Positions 1-6,006 of a stretch of 8,268 nt of DNA are shown here, piece by piece; the stretch's first letter is position 1, and every line of letters begins with the position of its first letter. The notes beneath the pieces are model-generated. The model ran no database searches. It had not been told where the DNA came from and saw only the letters and a list, made by a program, of their open reading frames with translations. The position numbers and the translations under genes were made by a program. Source of the stretch: Alphaproteobacteria bacterium (GTDB taxonomy: Bacteria; Pseudomonadota; Alphaproteobacteria; ATCC43930; CGMCC-115725); NCBI GenBank assembly GCA_019241915.1, contig JAFAWI010000561.1, forward strand, positions 1 to 8,268, written 5' to 3'.

Positions 1-1
1 C

Positions 2-757
2 GACCGCCCGGCGTTCGACCCGCTCGGCCAGGCGATGAGCGGGCTGATGCACCTGACCGGGCAGCCGGTCGGGCAGCCGCTCGGCGCCGCAACGTCGTTG
101 GTGGACCGCTACACCTCGCTGCACGCGACGATCGGCACGCTCGCGGCGCTGCACCACCGCGACAAGACCGGCGAGGGCCAGCTTGTCGATTGCTGCCTGA
201 TGGATTCGGCGCTGACCATGGTCGAAATCCCTACCGCCTATTACCTGTTGACCGGTGAAGAAGGCGGCGAGGGCGGACGGCCGCCGTATAAGGCCAAGGA
301 CGGGCATGTGGTGATCTCGGCCTCGGGCCAGGCGATGGCGACGCGGCTGATCCAGATCGCCACCGGTGACAAAGACGCTTCGGCGGCCGGCTTCACCAGC
401 CGCGTCGGTCAGGGCGATGCCCGCAAGCAGGCGGTCGCGCGCTGGTGCGCCGACAACACCGTAGACCACGTGGTGAAGACGCTGCTCGACGCGGAAATCC
501 CGGTGGCGCCGGTCAAGTCGATCCCGCAGGTCGCGGTCGACCCGCATTTGTGGGAGCGCGAGATGCTGGTGAAGATGCCTGACGCGGTCGCCGGTGAGGT
601 CTTTGTCCCCGGTGCGACGATCAAGATGTCGAAAACGCCAGGCCGCGTCGGCCACGTCCCGGTCCCCGGCGAGCACACCGACGAGGTGCTGTCGTCGATC
701 CTCGGCTACGACGAGGCGACCCTCACGGCACTGCGCCGGGAGAACGTGATCGGATGA
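2..757 (+). CDS. CaiB/BaiF family III CoA-transferase, 3' part
   Basis: This is the C-terminal part of a family III CoA-transferase; the gene begins left of the window and 251 residues are visible. Family members move CoA between carboxylic acids through an aspartyl-CoA anhydride and act in the cytoplasm. The stretch SLVDRYTSLHATIGTLAALHH matches the region around the catalytic aspartate of formyl-CoA transferase, making the Asp codon at 104-106 the likely catalytic residue. KTGEGQLVDCCLMDSAL follows, as is usual for the family, then a glycine-rich GGEGGRPPY segment resembling the mobile active-site glycine loop. The tail has AEIPVAPVKSIPQVAVDPH and PGEHTDEVL, both typical of the C-terminal part. 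Family membership is near certain; the acid substrate cannot be told. The isomerase-like gene 0.7 kb downstream on the same strand might belong to related catabolism, but a toxin-antitoxin pair on the other strand separates them. It ends one base from the toxin stop, with no visible terminator. Confidence 0.95.
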   Translation, partial: DRPAFDPLGQAMSGLMHLTGQPVGQPLGAATSLVDRYTSLHATIGTLAALHHRDKTGEGQLVDCCLMDSALTMVEIPTAYYLLTGEEGGEGGRPPYKAKDGHVVISASGQAMATRLIQIATGDKDASAAGFTSRVGQGDARKQAVARWCADNTVDHVVKTLLDAEIPVAPVKSIPQVAVDPHLWEREMLVKMPDAVAGEVFVPGATIKMSKTPGRVGHVPVPGEHTDEVLSSILGYDEATLTALRRENVIG

Positions 758-758
758 G

Positions 759-1172
759 TCAGGCGGCGGTATCCAGAAGCCGTATCCGTTCGGCAAATTG
801 GGTTGCGGCAACCTTGCGGTGGAGCGACGCGTCGGCAGTGACAAATTCGCCGGATGTCTCCTCAGCCAGCGCCAAATAGATGCAGTCATAGGCCGAATGA
901 TCGAGTCTGATGGCCAACTGCGTGGCCAGTTCCAACAAAGGCCGCATCGGCCGCAGTTCAATGTCGGCCCGCTCGATCAGCCTTGCCGCAAGCAACGCCT
1001 CCACTTCGCTCAACTCGTTGCGGCGAACCTTCTTCCACAGAACATTGGCGCATTCCGCGATCAGCAAATCCGGCGCGAACAGCTGCTGCCGCCGCAACGC
1101 CAAGGCCGCCGCTGTCCCGGTTTCGGGCACAACCCATTTGATCGCGACGCTCGCGTCAATGACCAGGCTCAC
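759..1172 (-). CDS. vapC: VapC-type PIN-domain ribonuclease toxin
   Basis: A 137-residue PIN-domain protein, the usual VapC size. These toxins are Mg2+-dependent ribonucleases that cut tRNA or rRNA and stop growth when the partner antitoxin is lost. The acidic residues of a PIN active site are all visible: Asp6 in VIDASVAIKW, Glu40 in LLIAECANVLWKK, Asp96 in HSAYDCIYLALAE and Asp114 in EFVTADASLHRK. The catalytic set therefore looks intact. It starts at GTG, whose bases overlap the antitoxin TGA (GTGA, 4 bases), so translation is probably coupled to the antitoxin gene just upstream. The stop lies one base from the end of the CoA-transferase gene on the opposite strand. The locus is less GC-rich than its surroundings: I count 31 G/C in 60 bases at 841-900 against 49 in 60 at 2161-2220, which fits arrival by transfer. 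The RNA target is unknown. Confidence 0.92.
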   Translation of the reverse strand: MSLVIDASVAIKWVVPETGTAAALALRRQQLFAPDLLIAECANVLWKKVRRNELSEVEALLAARLIERADIELRPMRPLLELATQLAIRLDHSAYDCIYLALAEETSGEFVTADASLHRKVAATQFAERIRLLDTAA

Positions 1173-1405
1173 CGCTCGTCGCGACCCTCGCGCAGCAATT
1201 GTTCGGCGGGGGTGTGTCGGCGATCCGCCGTCAGTGCCCGCAGTTCGGCCGCCAATTCGTCAAACGACAATTCTGCTTCGGCGCTCAGAGCATGCCGAAG
1301 AATCTCCCGCACCTCGGCTTCCGCCGAGTTGCCATGCCGGGCCGCCCGCCGCTTCAAGCGGAGAATCAGTTCGTCATCGAGGTTCCGCACGCTCAGGTTG
1401 CCCAT
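1169..1405 (-). CDS. vapB: FitA/VapB-like ribbon-helix-helix antitoxin
   Basis: A 78-residue antitoxin directly upstream of the PIN toxin. The N-terminal part, GNLSVRNLDDELILRLKRRA followed by ARHGNSAEAEVREILRHAL, is the FitA-like ribbon-helix-helix DNA-binding domain: a short beta strand (LSVRNL) that would contact the operator, then two helices. The C-terminal part (SFDELAAELRALTADRR and onward) is charged and probably wraps around and inhibits the toxin. The frame stays open upstream to an ATG at 1507. I chose ATG at 1405 because the family begins M-x-x-L-S-V-R-N-L, a GGAG element lies 7 bases before it, and the extra 34 residues would cross the divergent spacer and the neighbouring start. 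The protein probably represses its own operon by binding the palindrome at 1424-1440. Confidence 0.9.
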   Translation of the reverse strand: MGNLSVRNLDDELILRLKRRAARHGNSAEAEVREILRHALSAEAELSFDELAAELRALTADRRHTPAEQLLREGRDER

Positions 1406-1423
1406 CGCAGACTCCGCTCTCAT

Positions 1424-1440
1424 TGAAAGCGATGCTATCA
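1424..1440. promoter_or_regulatory. Imperfect palindrome, candidate antitoxin operator
   Basis: TGAAAGC-GAT-GCTATCA is a 7-3-7 inverted repeat with one mismatched pair, 19 bases upstream of the antitoxin ATG. Its right part, TGCTATCA (1433-1440), looks like the half-site I recall for the gonococcal FitAB operator; that recollection was not checked. A second perfect half-site is not present nearby. The palindrome overlaps candidate -10 elements in both directions. Operator function is inferred. Confidence 0.5.
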
Positions 1441-1461
1441 TTTGCCGGCAGCCAAATCCAA
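1432..1461 (-). promoter_or_regulatory. Weak candidate promoter of the vapBC pair
   Basis: On the minus strand TTGGAT (1461-1456) and TAGCAT (1437-1432) are 18 bases apart and resemble -35 and -10 boxes at 3 of 6 and 4 of 6 positions. The -10 candidate lies in the palindrome at 1424-1440, which fits autorepression. The match is weak, and the exact promoter could lie elsewhere in the 79-base spacer. Confidence 0.25.
1433..1441 (+). promoter_or_regulatory. Candidate extended -10 for the isomerase-like gene
   Basis: TGCTATCAT matches the extended -10 pattern TGnTATAAT with a single mismatch. It would start transcription near 1448, about 23 bases before the ribosome binding site of the + strand gene. 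No good -35 lies at the right distance, which an extended -10 can tolerate. It coincides with the right arm of the palindrome, so a bound antitoxin would block it. Confidence 0.4.
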
Positions 1462-1476
1462 TCCCGGTACGGGAGG
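1462..1476 (+). promoter_or_regulatory. Ribosome binding site that decides the isomerase start, within a small hairpin
   Basis: GGGAGG at 1471-1476 is a strong Shine-Dalgarno sequence. It is only 2 bases from the ATG at 1479 but 8 bases from the in-frame ATG at 1485, so 1485 is the better start. Its 5' half also forms the right arm of a TCCCG-GTA-CGGGA inverted repeat (1462-1474), which could partly hide the site in the mRNA. The 5-bp stem is short and any regulatory effect is speculative. Confidence 0.5.
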
Positions 1477-1484
1477 TTATGCCG

Positions 1485-2150
1485 ATGACCGAGCCGCGAA
1501 CCGTCACACTCTATACCGATTACAAGAGCCCCTATGCCTATCTGGCAAAGGACCCGGCCTATGCGCTGGAGGATATTGCCGGCGTCAGGCTCGACGTGCT
1601 GCCGTGTGTGCTGAACATTCCGGATTTTCTCGGGTCGGCGCGGCTTGACGAGGCGGGCAATGTGGTCGAGCAGCAGCGCTCGGCGCATCAGTGGCGGCGG
1701 GTCAAGTACAGCTACATGGATTGCCGGCGGCAGGCGCGCAAACGTGGCCTGACGATCCGCGGCACAGTCAAAATCTGGGATACGGTGCTCGGCGCCTGCG
1801 GGCTGCTCTGGGCCAAGCGGCAGGGCGAGGCGGTGTTCCGCGGCTACCACGACCGGGTGTTCGAGCGCTTCTGGAAGCGCGAGCTCGACATCGAGGACGT
1901 TGCGGTCGTCACCGCCGTGCTGGCCGAGGCCGGCGCGGATACCGCGGGGTTCGCGGCCTTTGCCGCCGGGGAAGGCCCCGCCGAGGTGGCCCGCATCCGT
2001 GTCGACGCCGAGGAGGCCGGCGTGTTCGGCACCCCGACCTTTGTCCTCGACGGCGAATTGTTTTGGGGCAGCGAGCACCTGCCCGACATCCGCGAGCGGC
2101 TGGCGTGCTATTGCGCGGCGAGCGCCCCCGCCGGCTCAGCGAACAGATGA
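1485..2150 (+). CDS. DsbA-fold protein of the 2-hydroxychromene-2-carboxylate isomerase / kappa-GST type
   Basis: A 221-residue thioredoxin-fold protein, normal for this family. LYTDYKSPYAYLA (residues 9-21) is the SPYxYL motif of glutathione-dependent isomerases, with Ser15 where DsbA would have its first active-site cysteine. There is no CxxC, so it is not a disulfide oxidoreductase. GTPTFVLDGELFWGSEHL (182-199) carries the cis-proline (Pro184) and the C-terminal signature of the isomerase group. No signal peptide is seen, so it should be cytoplasmic. Characterised relatives isomerise 2-hydroxychromene-2-carboxylate in naphthalene-type degradation or act as kappa glutathione transferases; the substrate here is unknown. 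The frame is open back to 798, but that part runs antisense through vapBC and is not coding. The start at 1485 is set by GGGAGG 8 bases upstream. The last 43 bases overlap the end of the convergent ATPase gene. Confidence 0.9.
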   Translation: MTEPRTVTLYTDYKSPYAYLAKDPAYALEDIAGVRLDVLPCVLNIPDFLGSARLDEAGNVVEQQRSAHQWRRVKYSYMDCRRQARKRGLTIRGTVKIWDTVLGACGLLWAKRQGEAVFRGYHDRVFERFWKRELDIEDVAVVTAVLAEAGADTAGFAAFAAGEGPAEVARIRVDAEEAGVFGTPTFVLDGELFWGSEHLPDIRERLACYCAASAPAGSANR

Positions 2151-3097
2151 CACGCGACCAGGCGGTCGTGCGCGGCGGACAGCACCGGCACCTCGGCGCC
2201 GCACCGGGCTGTCGCCTGCGGGCAGCGCGGGTGAAACCGGCAACCGGCGGGCGGGTTCAGCGGGCTCGGCACCTCGCCGCTCAGCACGATCTCGTCGCGG
2301 CGCTCGTCGGGATGGCTCGGCAGCGCTGCCGAGAACAGCGCCTGGGTATAAGGGTGCTTGGGCTGCATCGCCAGGGCGCGGGCCTCGCCGCTCTCGACGA
2401 TCTTGCCGAGATACATCACGACGATCGTGTGGCTCATATGCGCCACCGCCGCGAGGTCGTGAGCGATGAATAGATAGGACAGCTTGAGCTCGTCCTGCAG
2501 ATCGCGCAGCAGGTTGAGGATCTGGGCGCGGATCGAGACGTCGAGCGCCGACACCGGCTCGTCGAGCACCACCAGTCTGGGCGACAGCGCCAGCGACCGG
2601 GCGATGGCGATACGCTGGCGCTGGCCGCCGGAAAACTCGTGCGGGAACAGGTCGGTGGCGCGCTCGGGCAGTCCCACCAGATCGAGCAACCGCGAGATTC
2701 GCTTGCGCACCTCGCCGCTGTCGATCTTTTCGTTGGTGATCAGCGGCTCGGCGATGATCTGGCCGATGCGCATGCGCGGGTTGAGTGAGGCGTAAGGGTC
2801 CTGAAATACCGCCTGCACCGATTTGCGGTAGCGGCGCCGGCCTGGCCCGTCGAGCGTGCGCAAATCGCGGCCCTCGAACCGCATCTGTCCGCCGCTAGGC
2901 TCTTCGAGGCCGAGCACCAGCTTCGCGGTCGTCGTCTTGCCACAACCCGATTCGCCGACGACGCCCAGCGTCCGGCCCGGCTCGATCGCGAACGAGATGC
3001 CGTCAACCGCGCGCACGACACCGCGGCTGCCGCCGAGCAAGCCGCTCCTGGCTTGGAAGTGCTTGGTCAGGGCCTCGGCTTCGATGATCGGGGTCAT
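2108..3097 (-). CDS. Peptide/nickel-type ABC importer ATPase, DppF/OppF-like
   Basis: One of two nucleotide-binding subunits that power the importer from the cytoplasmic face. In the 329 residues I see Walker A GESGCGKT (48-55), the Q-loop at Gln99 in VFQDPYASLNP, the ABC signature FSGGQRQRIAIARSLA (from 155), Walker B LVVLDEP (175-181) and the switch histidine His213 in LFIAHDLAAV. The C-terminal extension typical of oligopeptide ATPases follows (PLNPPAGCRFHPRCPQAT), with four cysteines at 286, 292, 299 and 316. The frame is open to 3253, but ATG at 3097 is the right start: it overlaps the TGA of the preceding ATPase gene as ATGA, and MTPIIEAEALTKHF is a normal beginning. The upstream residues are a glycine-rich shadow of the neighbour. 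Last gene of the operon; no terminator is visible. Its tail overlaps the isomerase-like gene by 43 bases. All catalytic motifs are intact. Confidence 0.95.
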   Translation of the reverse strand: MTPIIEAEALTKHFQARSGLLGGSRGVVRAVDGISFAIEPGRTLGVVGESGCGKTTTAKLVLGLEEPSGGQMRFEGRDLRTLDGPGRRRYRKSVQAVFQDPYASLNPRMRIGQIIAEPLITNEKIDSGEVRKRISRLLDLVGLPERATDLFPHEFSGGQRQRIAIARSLALSPRLVVLDEPVSALDVSIRAQILNLLRDLQDELKLSYLFIAHDLAAVAHMSHTIVVMYLGKIVESGEARALAMQPKHPYTQALFSAALPSHPDERRDEIVLSGEVPSPLNPPAGCRFHPRCPQATARCGAEVPVLSAAHDRLVACHLFAEPAGALAAQ

Positions 3098-4116
3098 ACC
3101 GCCGCCGCCCCCGCCAGCACCCGCGGCCTTTCGGCGGGCGCATCGACCGACAGCCAGCAGCGCAAGGTGTGGTCGGGCCTCGGATGTAACACCGGCGGCG
3201 CTTCGCTGCGGCAGCGGTGAAAGGCCTGCGGACAGCGCTGCGCGAACGCACAACCGGGCGGCAGCGCCGACAGGTCGGGCGGCTGACCGGCGATTGCGGT
3301 CAGACGCTGGTCGCGCTCACCCATCCGCGGGATCGAGTTGAGCAGGGCCTGGGTATAGGGATGCTCCGGTGCGTTGAAGATGCGCGACACCGGGCCGGCT
3401 TCGACGAGCCGGCCGGCGTACATCACCGCCAGCTGGTCGCACATCTTGGCGACGATGCCGAGATTGTGGGTGATGAAGATGAGCGCCAGCCCGTGCTCGC
3501 GCTGCAAGTCGCGCAGCAGGTTGAGGTACTGCGCCTGGATCGTCAGGTCGAGGCTCGTGGTCGGCTCGTCGGCGATCAACAGACGCGGCTCGCAGGACAT
3601 GCCGATCGCACCGACAATGCGCTGGCGCATGCCGCCCGACATTTCGTGCGGGAATTGCTTGACGCGGGTTTCCGGCGACGGGATGCGCACCGCCTTGAGC
3701 AGTCCGCGCGCACGCTCCCACGCCGAGGCGCGCGATACCCGCTCGTGCACCCGGATCGGCTCGGCGATCTGGTTGCCGATCGAGAACAGCGGGTTGAGCG
3801 AGGCCATCGGGTCCTGCAGCACCATTGCGATGCGTTTGCCGCGGATCTCGCGCATCTCCGCATCGGTTTTTTGGACGAGGTCCTCGCCCTCGAACCACAT
3901 GTGTCCGCCGACAATTTTCGCCGCCATCGGCAGCACGCGCATTATGGTCAGCGCGAGCGTGCTCTTGCCCGAGCCGCTTTCGCCGACGATGCCGAGGGTC
4001 TCGCCGGCGTTGACCGACAGCGACACCTCATCGACCGCACGCACCACCCGCAGCCCGCCGCCGGCGATGTAATGCGTCGACAGCTTGTCGAGACGCAGCA
4101 GCGGTTCCCCGGCCAT
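3094..4116 (-). CDS. Peptide/nickel-type ABC importer ATPase, DppD/OppD-like
   Basis: The other nucleotide-binding subunit of the importer, 340 residues from ATG 4116. Motifs in order: Walker A GESGSGKS (45-52), Gln101 in MVLQDPMASLNP, the signature MSGGMRQRI (159-167) with the methionine variant usual in DppD/OppD proteins, Walker B LLIADEPTTSLD (179-190) and His217 in LIFITHNLGIV. The C-terminal oligopeptide-transporter extension has PPGCAFAQRCPQAFHRC, with cysteines at 289, 295, 302 and 320. The start is not certain. The frame runs open to 4242 inside the permease gene, but family alignment favours MAGEPLLRLDKLSTHY (4116) or a GTG four codons earlier (4128), and neither has a strong ribosome binding site. 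It begins 14 bases after the permease stop and ends in a 4-base ATGA overlap with the next ATPase gene, so translation is probably coupled. All catalytic motifs are intact. Confidence 0.95.
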   Translation of the reverse strand: MAGEPLLRLDKLSTHYIAGGGLRVVRAVDEVSLSVNAGETLGIVGESGSGKSTLALTIMRVLPMAAKIVGGHMWFEGEDLVQKTDAEMREIRGKRIAMVLQDPMASLNPLFSIGNQIAEPIRVHERVSRASAWERARGLLKAVRIPSPETRVKQFPHEMSGGMRQRIVGAIGMSCEPRLLIADEPTTSLDLTIQAQYLNLLRDLQREHGLALIFITHNLGIVAKMCDQLAVMYAGRLVEAGPVSRIFNAPEHPYTQALLNSIPRMGERDQRLTAIAGQPPDLSALPPGCAFAQRCPQAFHRCRSEAPPVLHPRPDHTLRCWLSVDAPAERPRVLAGAAAV

Positions 4117-4130
4117 CGCGCCCGGCACCG

Positions 4131-5039
4131 TCAGAGCTGCCGGAGCTGCGGGTCGAGTTTGACGCGCAGCCAGTCGCCGATGAGATTGGCCGACAGAACC
4201 ATCAGCATGATGCAAAGGCCGGGAAACACGGTGAGCCACCAATAGCCGACCATCAGCCCCTGCTTACCGTCGGACAGCATCAGCCCCCAGGCCGGCTGCG
4301 GCGGCGGCACGCCGACGCCGAGGAACGACAAGGTGGCCTCGGTGATGATCACGACCCCAAGCATCAGGCTGCCGAGCACGATCGCCGAATTGACGACGTT
4401 GGGCAGGATGTGGCGCGCCATGATCGACCATTTGGAGCAGCCGGCGACCACCGCCAGCCGCACAAACTCGCGCTCGCGCAGCGACAAAACCTCGCCGCGG
4501 ATCACCCGAGCATAGCGCGTCCAGTAGGTGACGCCGAGGATGATGACGATGTTCCACATGCTGGGGCCGACGATCGCGGCGAGAAAGATCGCAAAGGTCA
4601 GCGCCGGCAGCGCCAGCCAGGTGTCGGTCACCCGCATGATCACCTGGTCGACCCAGCCGCCAAGATAGCCGGACAGGATGCCAAGAACGGTGCCGACGAC
4701 GCCGGCGACCAGCACCGCCATGATGCCGACCACCATCGACACCCGCGCACCGAAGATCAGCCGCGAGAGCACGTCGCGGCCGAGCTGGTCGGTGCCGAGT
4801 ATGTATTTCATGCTGCCGCCGGTCTGCCAGAACGGCGGTTTGAAGCGCGCGGTCAGGCTGCCGATCTCAGGGTTATGCGGCGCCAGCTGGTTGGCGAAGA
4901 TCGCGACCAGCGCGACCGCCAGCAGGATCGCCGTCGGGATCACCGGAAAGTCGCCAAAGCGGATCGCCAAGCGCCGCACCGCCCGTCGCGGCGTTGGCGA
5001 TGGCGATGGCAGGACGACGACGTCGGAGGGCGTGCTCAT
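4131..5039 (-). CDS. Peptide/nickel-type ABC importer permease, DppC-like
   Basis: An integral inner-membrane subunit of 302 residues. A charged N-terminal tail with an Arg-rich patch (RRAVRRLAIR) precedes a first membrane helix at about 34-52. LGTDQLGRDVLSRLIFGARVS (from 81) is the DppC/OppC family signature. Several further hydrophobic segments follow. The cytoplasmic EAA loop that docks the ATPases is at about 188-217 (REREFVRLAVVAGCSKW then IMARHILPN). LSFLGVGVPPPQPAWG (238-253) and NLIGDWLRVKLDP near the C-terminus are also family-typical. The gene starts 6 bases after the DppB-like stop. A GGAGAGG ribosome binding site (5055-5049) formed by the last codons of that gene lies 9 bases before the ATG, which suggests coupled translation. 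Family assignment is certain; the transported solute is not. Confidence 0.95.
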   Translation of the reverse strand: MSTPSDVVVLPSPSPTPRRAVRRLAIRFGDFPVIPTAILLAVALVAIFANQLAPHNPEIGSLTARFKPPFWQTGGSMKYILGTDQLGRDVLSRLIFGARVSMVVGIMAVLVAGVVGTVLGILSGYLGGWVDQVIMRVTDTWLALPALTFAIFLAAIVGPSMWNIVIILGVTYWTRYARVIRGEVLSLREREFVRLAVVAGCSKWSIMARHILPNVVNSAIVLGSLMLGVVIITEATLSFLGVGVPPPQPAWGLMLSDGKQGLMVGYWWLTVFPGLCIMLMVLSANLIGDWLRVKLDPQLRQL

Positions 5040-5045
5040 CGCCGC

Positions 5046-5966
5046 TTACCTCTCCAGCCGGATGCGCGGGTCGATCGTCGCGTAGAGGATATCGACCAGC
5101 AGATTGACGAGGACGATCATCGCGCCGCCGAGCAGCACGACGCCCTGAACCACCGGAAAGTCGCGGAAGGTGATGCCCTCGTAGAGCAGCCGGCCGATGC
5201 CCGGCCAGGCGAAAACCGTTTCCACCACCACCGCGACATTGACCATGATCACGAGGTTGATGCCGGCCAGCGTGATGACCGGAATCAGCGCGTTCTTGAA
5301 CGCGTGCTTGGCGATCACCAGCGCTTCGGGCAGGCCCTTGAGGCGGGCGAGCTTGATGTATTCGGAACCCAGCACATCGAGCATCGACGAGCGGGTCAGG
5401 CGCATATGCGCCGCGGCAAAATACCAGCCGAGCGCGAAGGCCGGCATCAGCAGGTGCAGCGGCGTCCCGGCGCCCGACGAAGGCAGCCATTTCAGATAGA
5501 CCGAGAACACGAGGATCAGCACGAGGCCAACCCAGAACGACGGCAGCGACAGCCCCAGCAGCGCGAACATCTTGCCGGCGCTGTCCCAAAACCGTCCGAC
5601 GCGGACCGAGGCGAGGATGCCGCTCGGTATCCCGACGATCAGCGAGAAGATCATCGCCACCGCGGCGAGCATCAGCGAGTTCGGCAGCCGCGACATATAG
5701 AGGTCGAAGACGGGGGTCTGATAGTAGAACGACTGCCCCAAATCGCCGTGAAACAGGGTCCACATGAACAGCCCGTACTGCACCCAAAGCGGACGGTCGA
5801 GGCCGAACTGATGATGGATGGCGGCGATGTCCTCGGCGCTGGCGCCGGGTTCCACCAAGAGCGCCGCAGGGTCGCCTGTGACGCGGACGAAGAAGAAGAT
5901 CGTCAGCGACAACAGGAACAGCGACAACAGGCAGTAACCGGCTCGTCGGGTGATGTATCGCCCCAT
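5046..5966 (-). CDS. Peptide/nickel-type ABC importer permease, DppB-like
   Basis: The partner membrane subunit, 306 residues. The N-terminal MGRYITRRAGYCLLSLFLLS leads directly into the first membrane helix, as in DppB and NikB. A periplasmic part follows with FGLDRPLWVQY and GDLGQSF (74-80). Four or five further helices flank the EAA loop at about 201-229 (SEYIKLARLKGLPE then KHAFKNALIPV). VFAWPGIGRLLYEGI (251-265) and the end VDILYATIDPRIRL are strong family signatures. It begins 40 bases after the binding-protein stop, with GAGGAG (5975-5970) 3 bases before the ATG as ribosome binding site. It is 6 bases from the DppC-like gene. The full family length is present. Confidence 0.95.
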   Translation of the reverse strand: MGRYITRRAGYCLLSLFLLSLTIFFFVRVTGDPAALLVEPGASAEDIAAIHHQFGLDRPLWVQYGLFMWTLFHGDLGQSFYYQTPVFDLYMSRLPNSLMLAAVAMIFSLIVGIPSGILASVRVGRFWDSAGKMFALLGLSLPSFWVGLVLILVFSVYLKWLPSSGAGTPLHLLMPAFALGWYFAAAHMRLTRSSMLDVLGSEYIKLARLKGLPEALVIAKHAFKNALIPVITLAGINLVIMVNVAVVVETVFAWPGIGRLLYEGITFRDFPVVQGVVLLGGAMIVLVNLLVDILYATIDPRIRLER

Positions 5967-6006
5967 GTGCTCCTCGCGGCGGCGGCGTTGCGGCCGGTGT
6001 CGTGCG

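Noticed and set aside
798..1484. Long N-terminal extension in frame with the isomerase-like protein
   Set aside because: It runs antisense through both toxin-antitoxin genes, has an Arg/Gln-rich shadow composition and no family similarity. The strong ribosome binding site and family alignment put the start at 1485.
3098..3120. GGC-rich run suggesting a simple repeat or polyglycine tract
   Set aside because: It encodes the Ala/Gly-rich end of the DppD-like protein. The polyglycine reading appears only in an extension upstream of the true start of the next gene.
3217..4245. 342-codon open frame on the + strand over the DppD-like gene
   Set aside because: It is a shadow frame rich in Arg, His and Asp, while the minus strand carries complete ATPase motifs.
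4873..5787. 304-codon minus-strand frame inside the DppB-like gene
   Set aside because: It is an alternative frame with Arg/Gly/Ala-rich shadow composition; the true permease frame in the same place has the full family signature.
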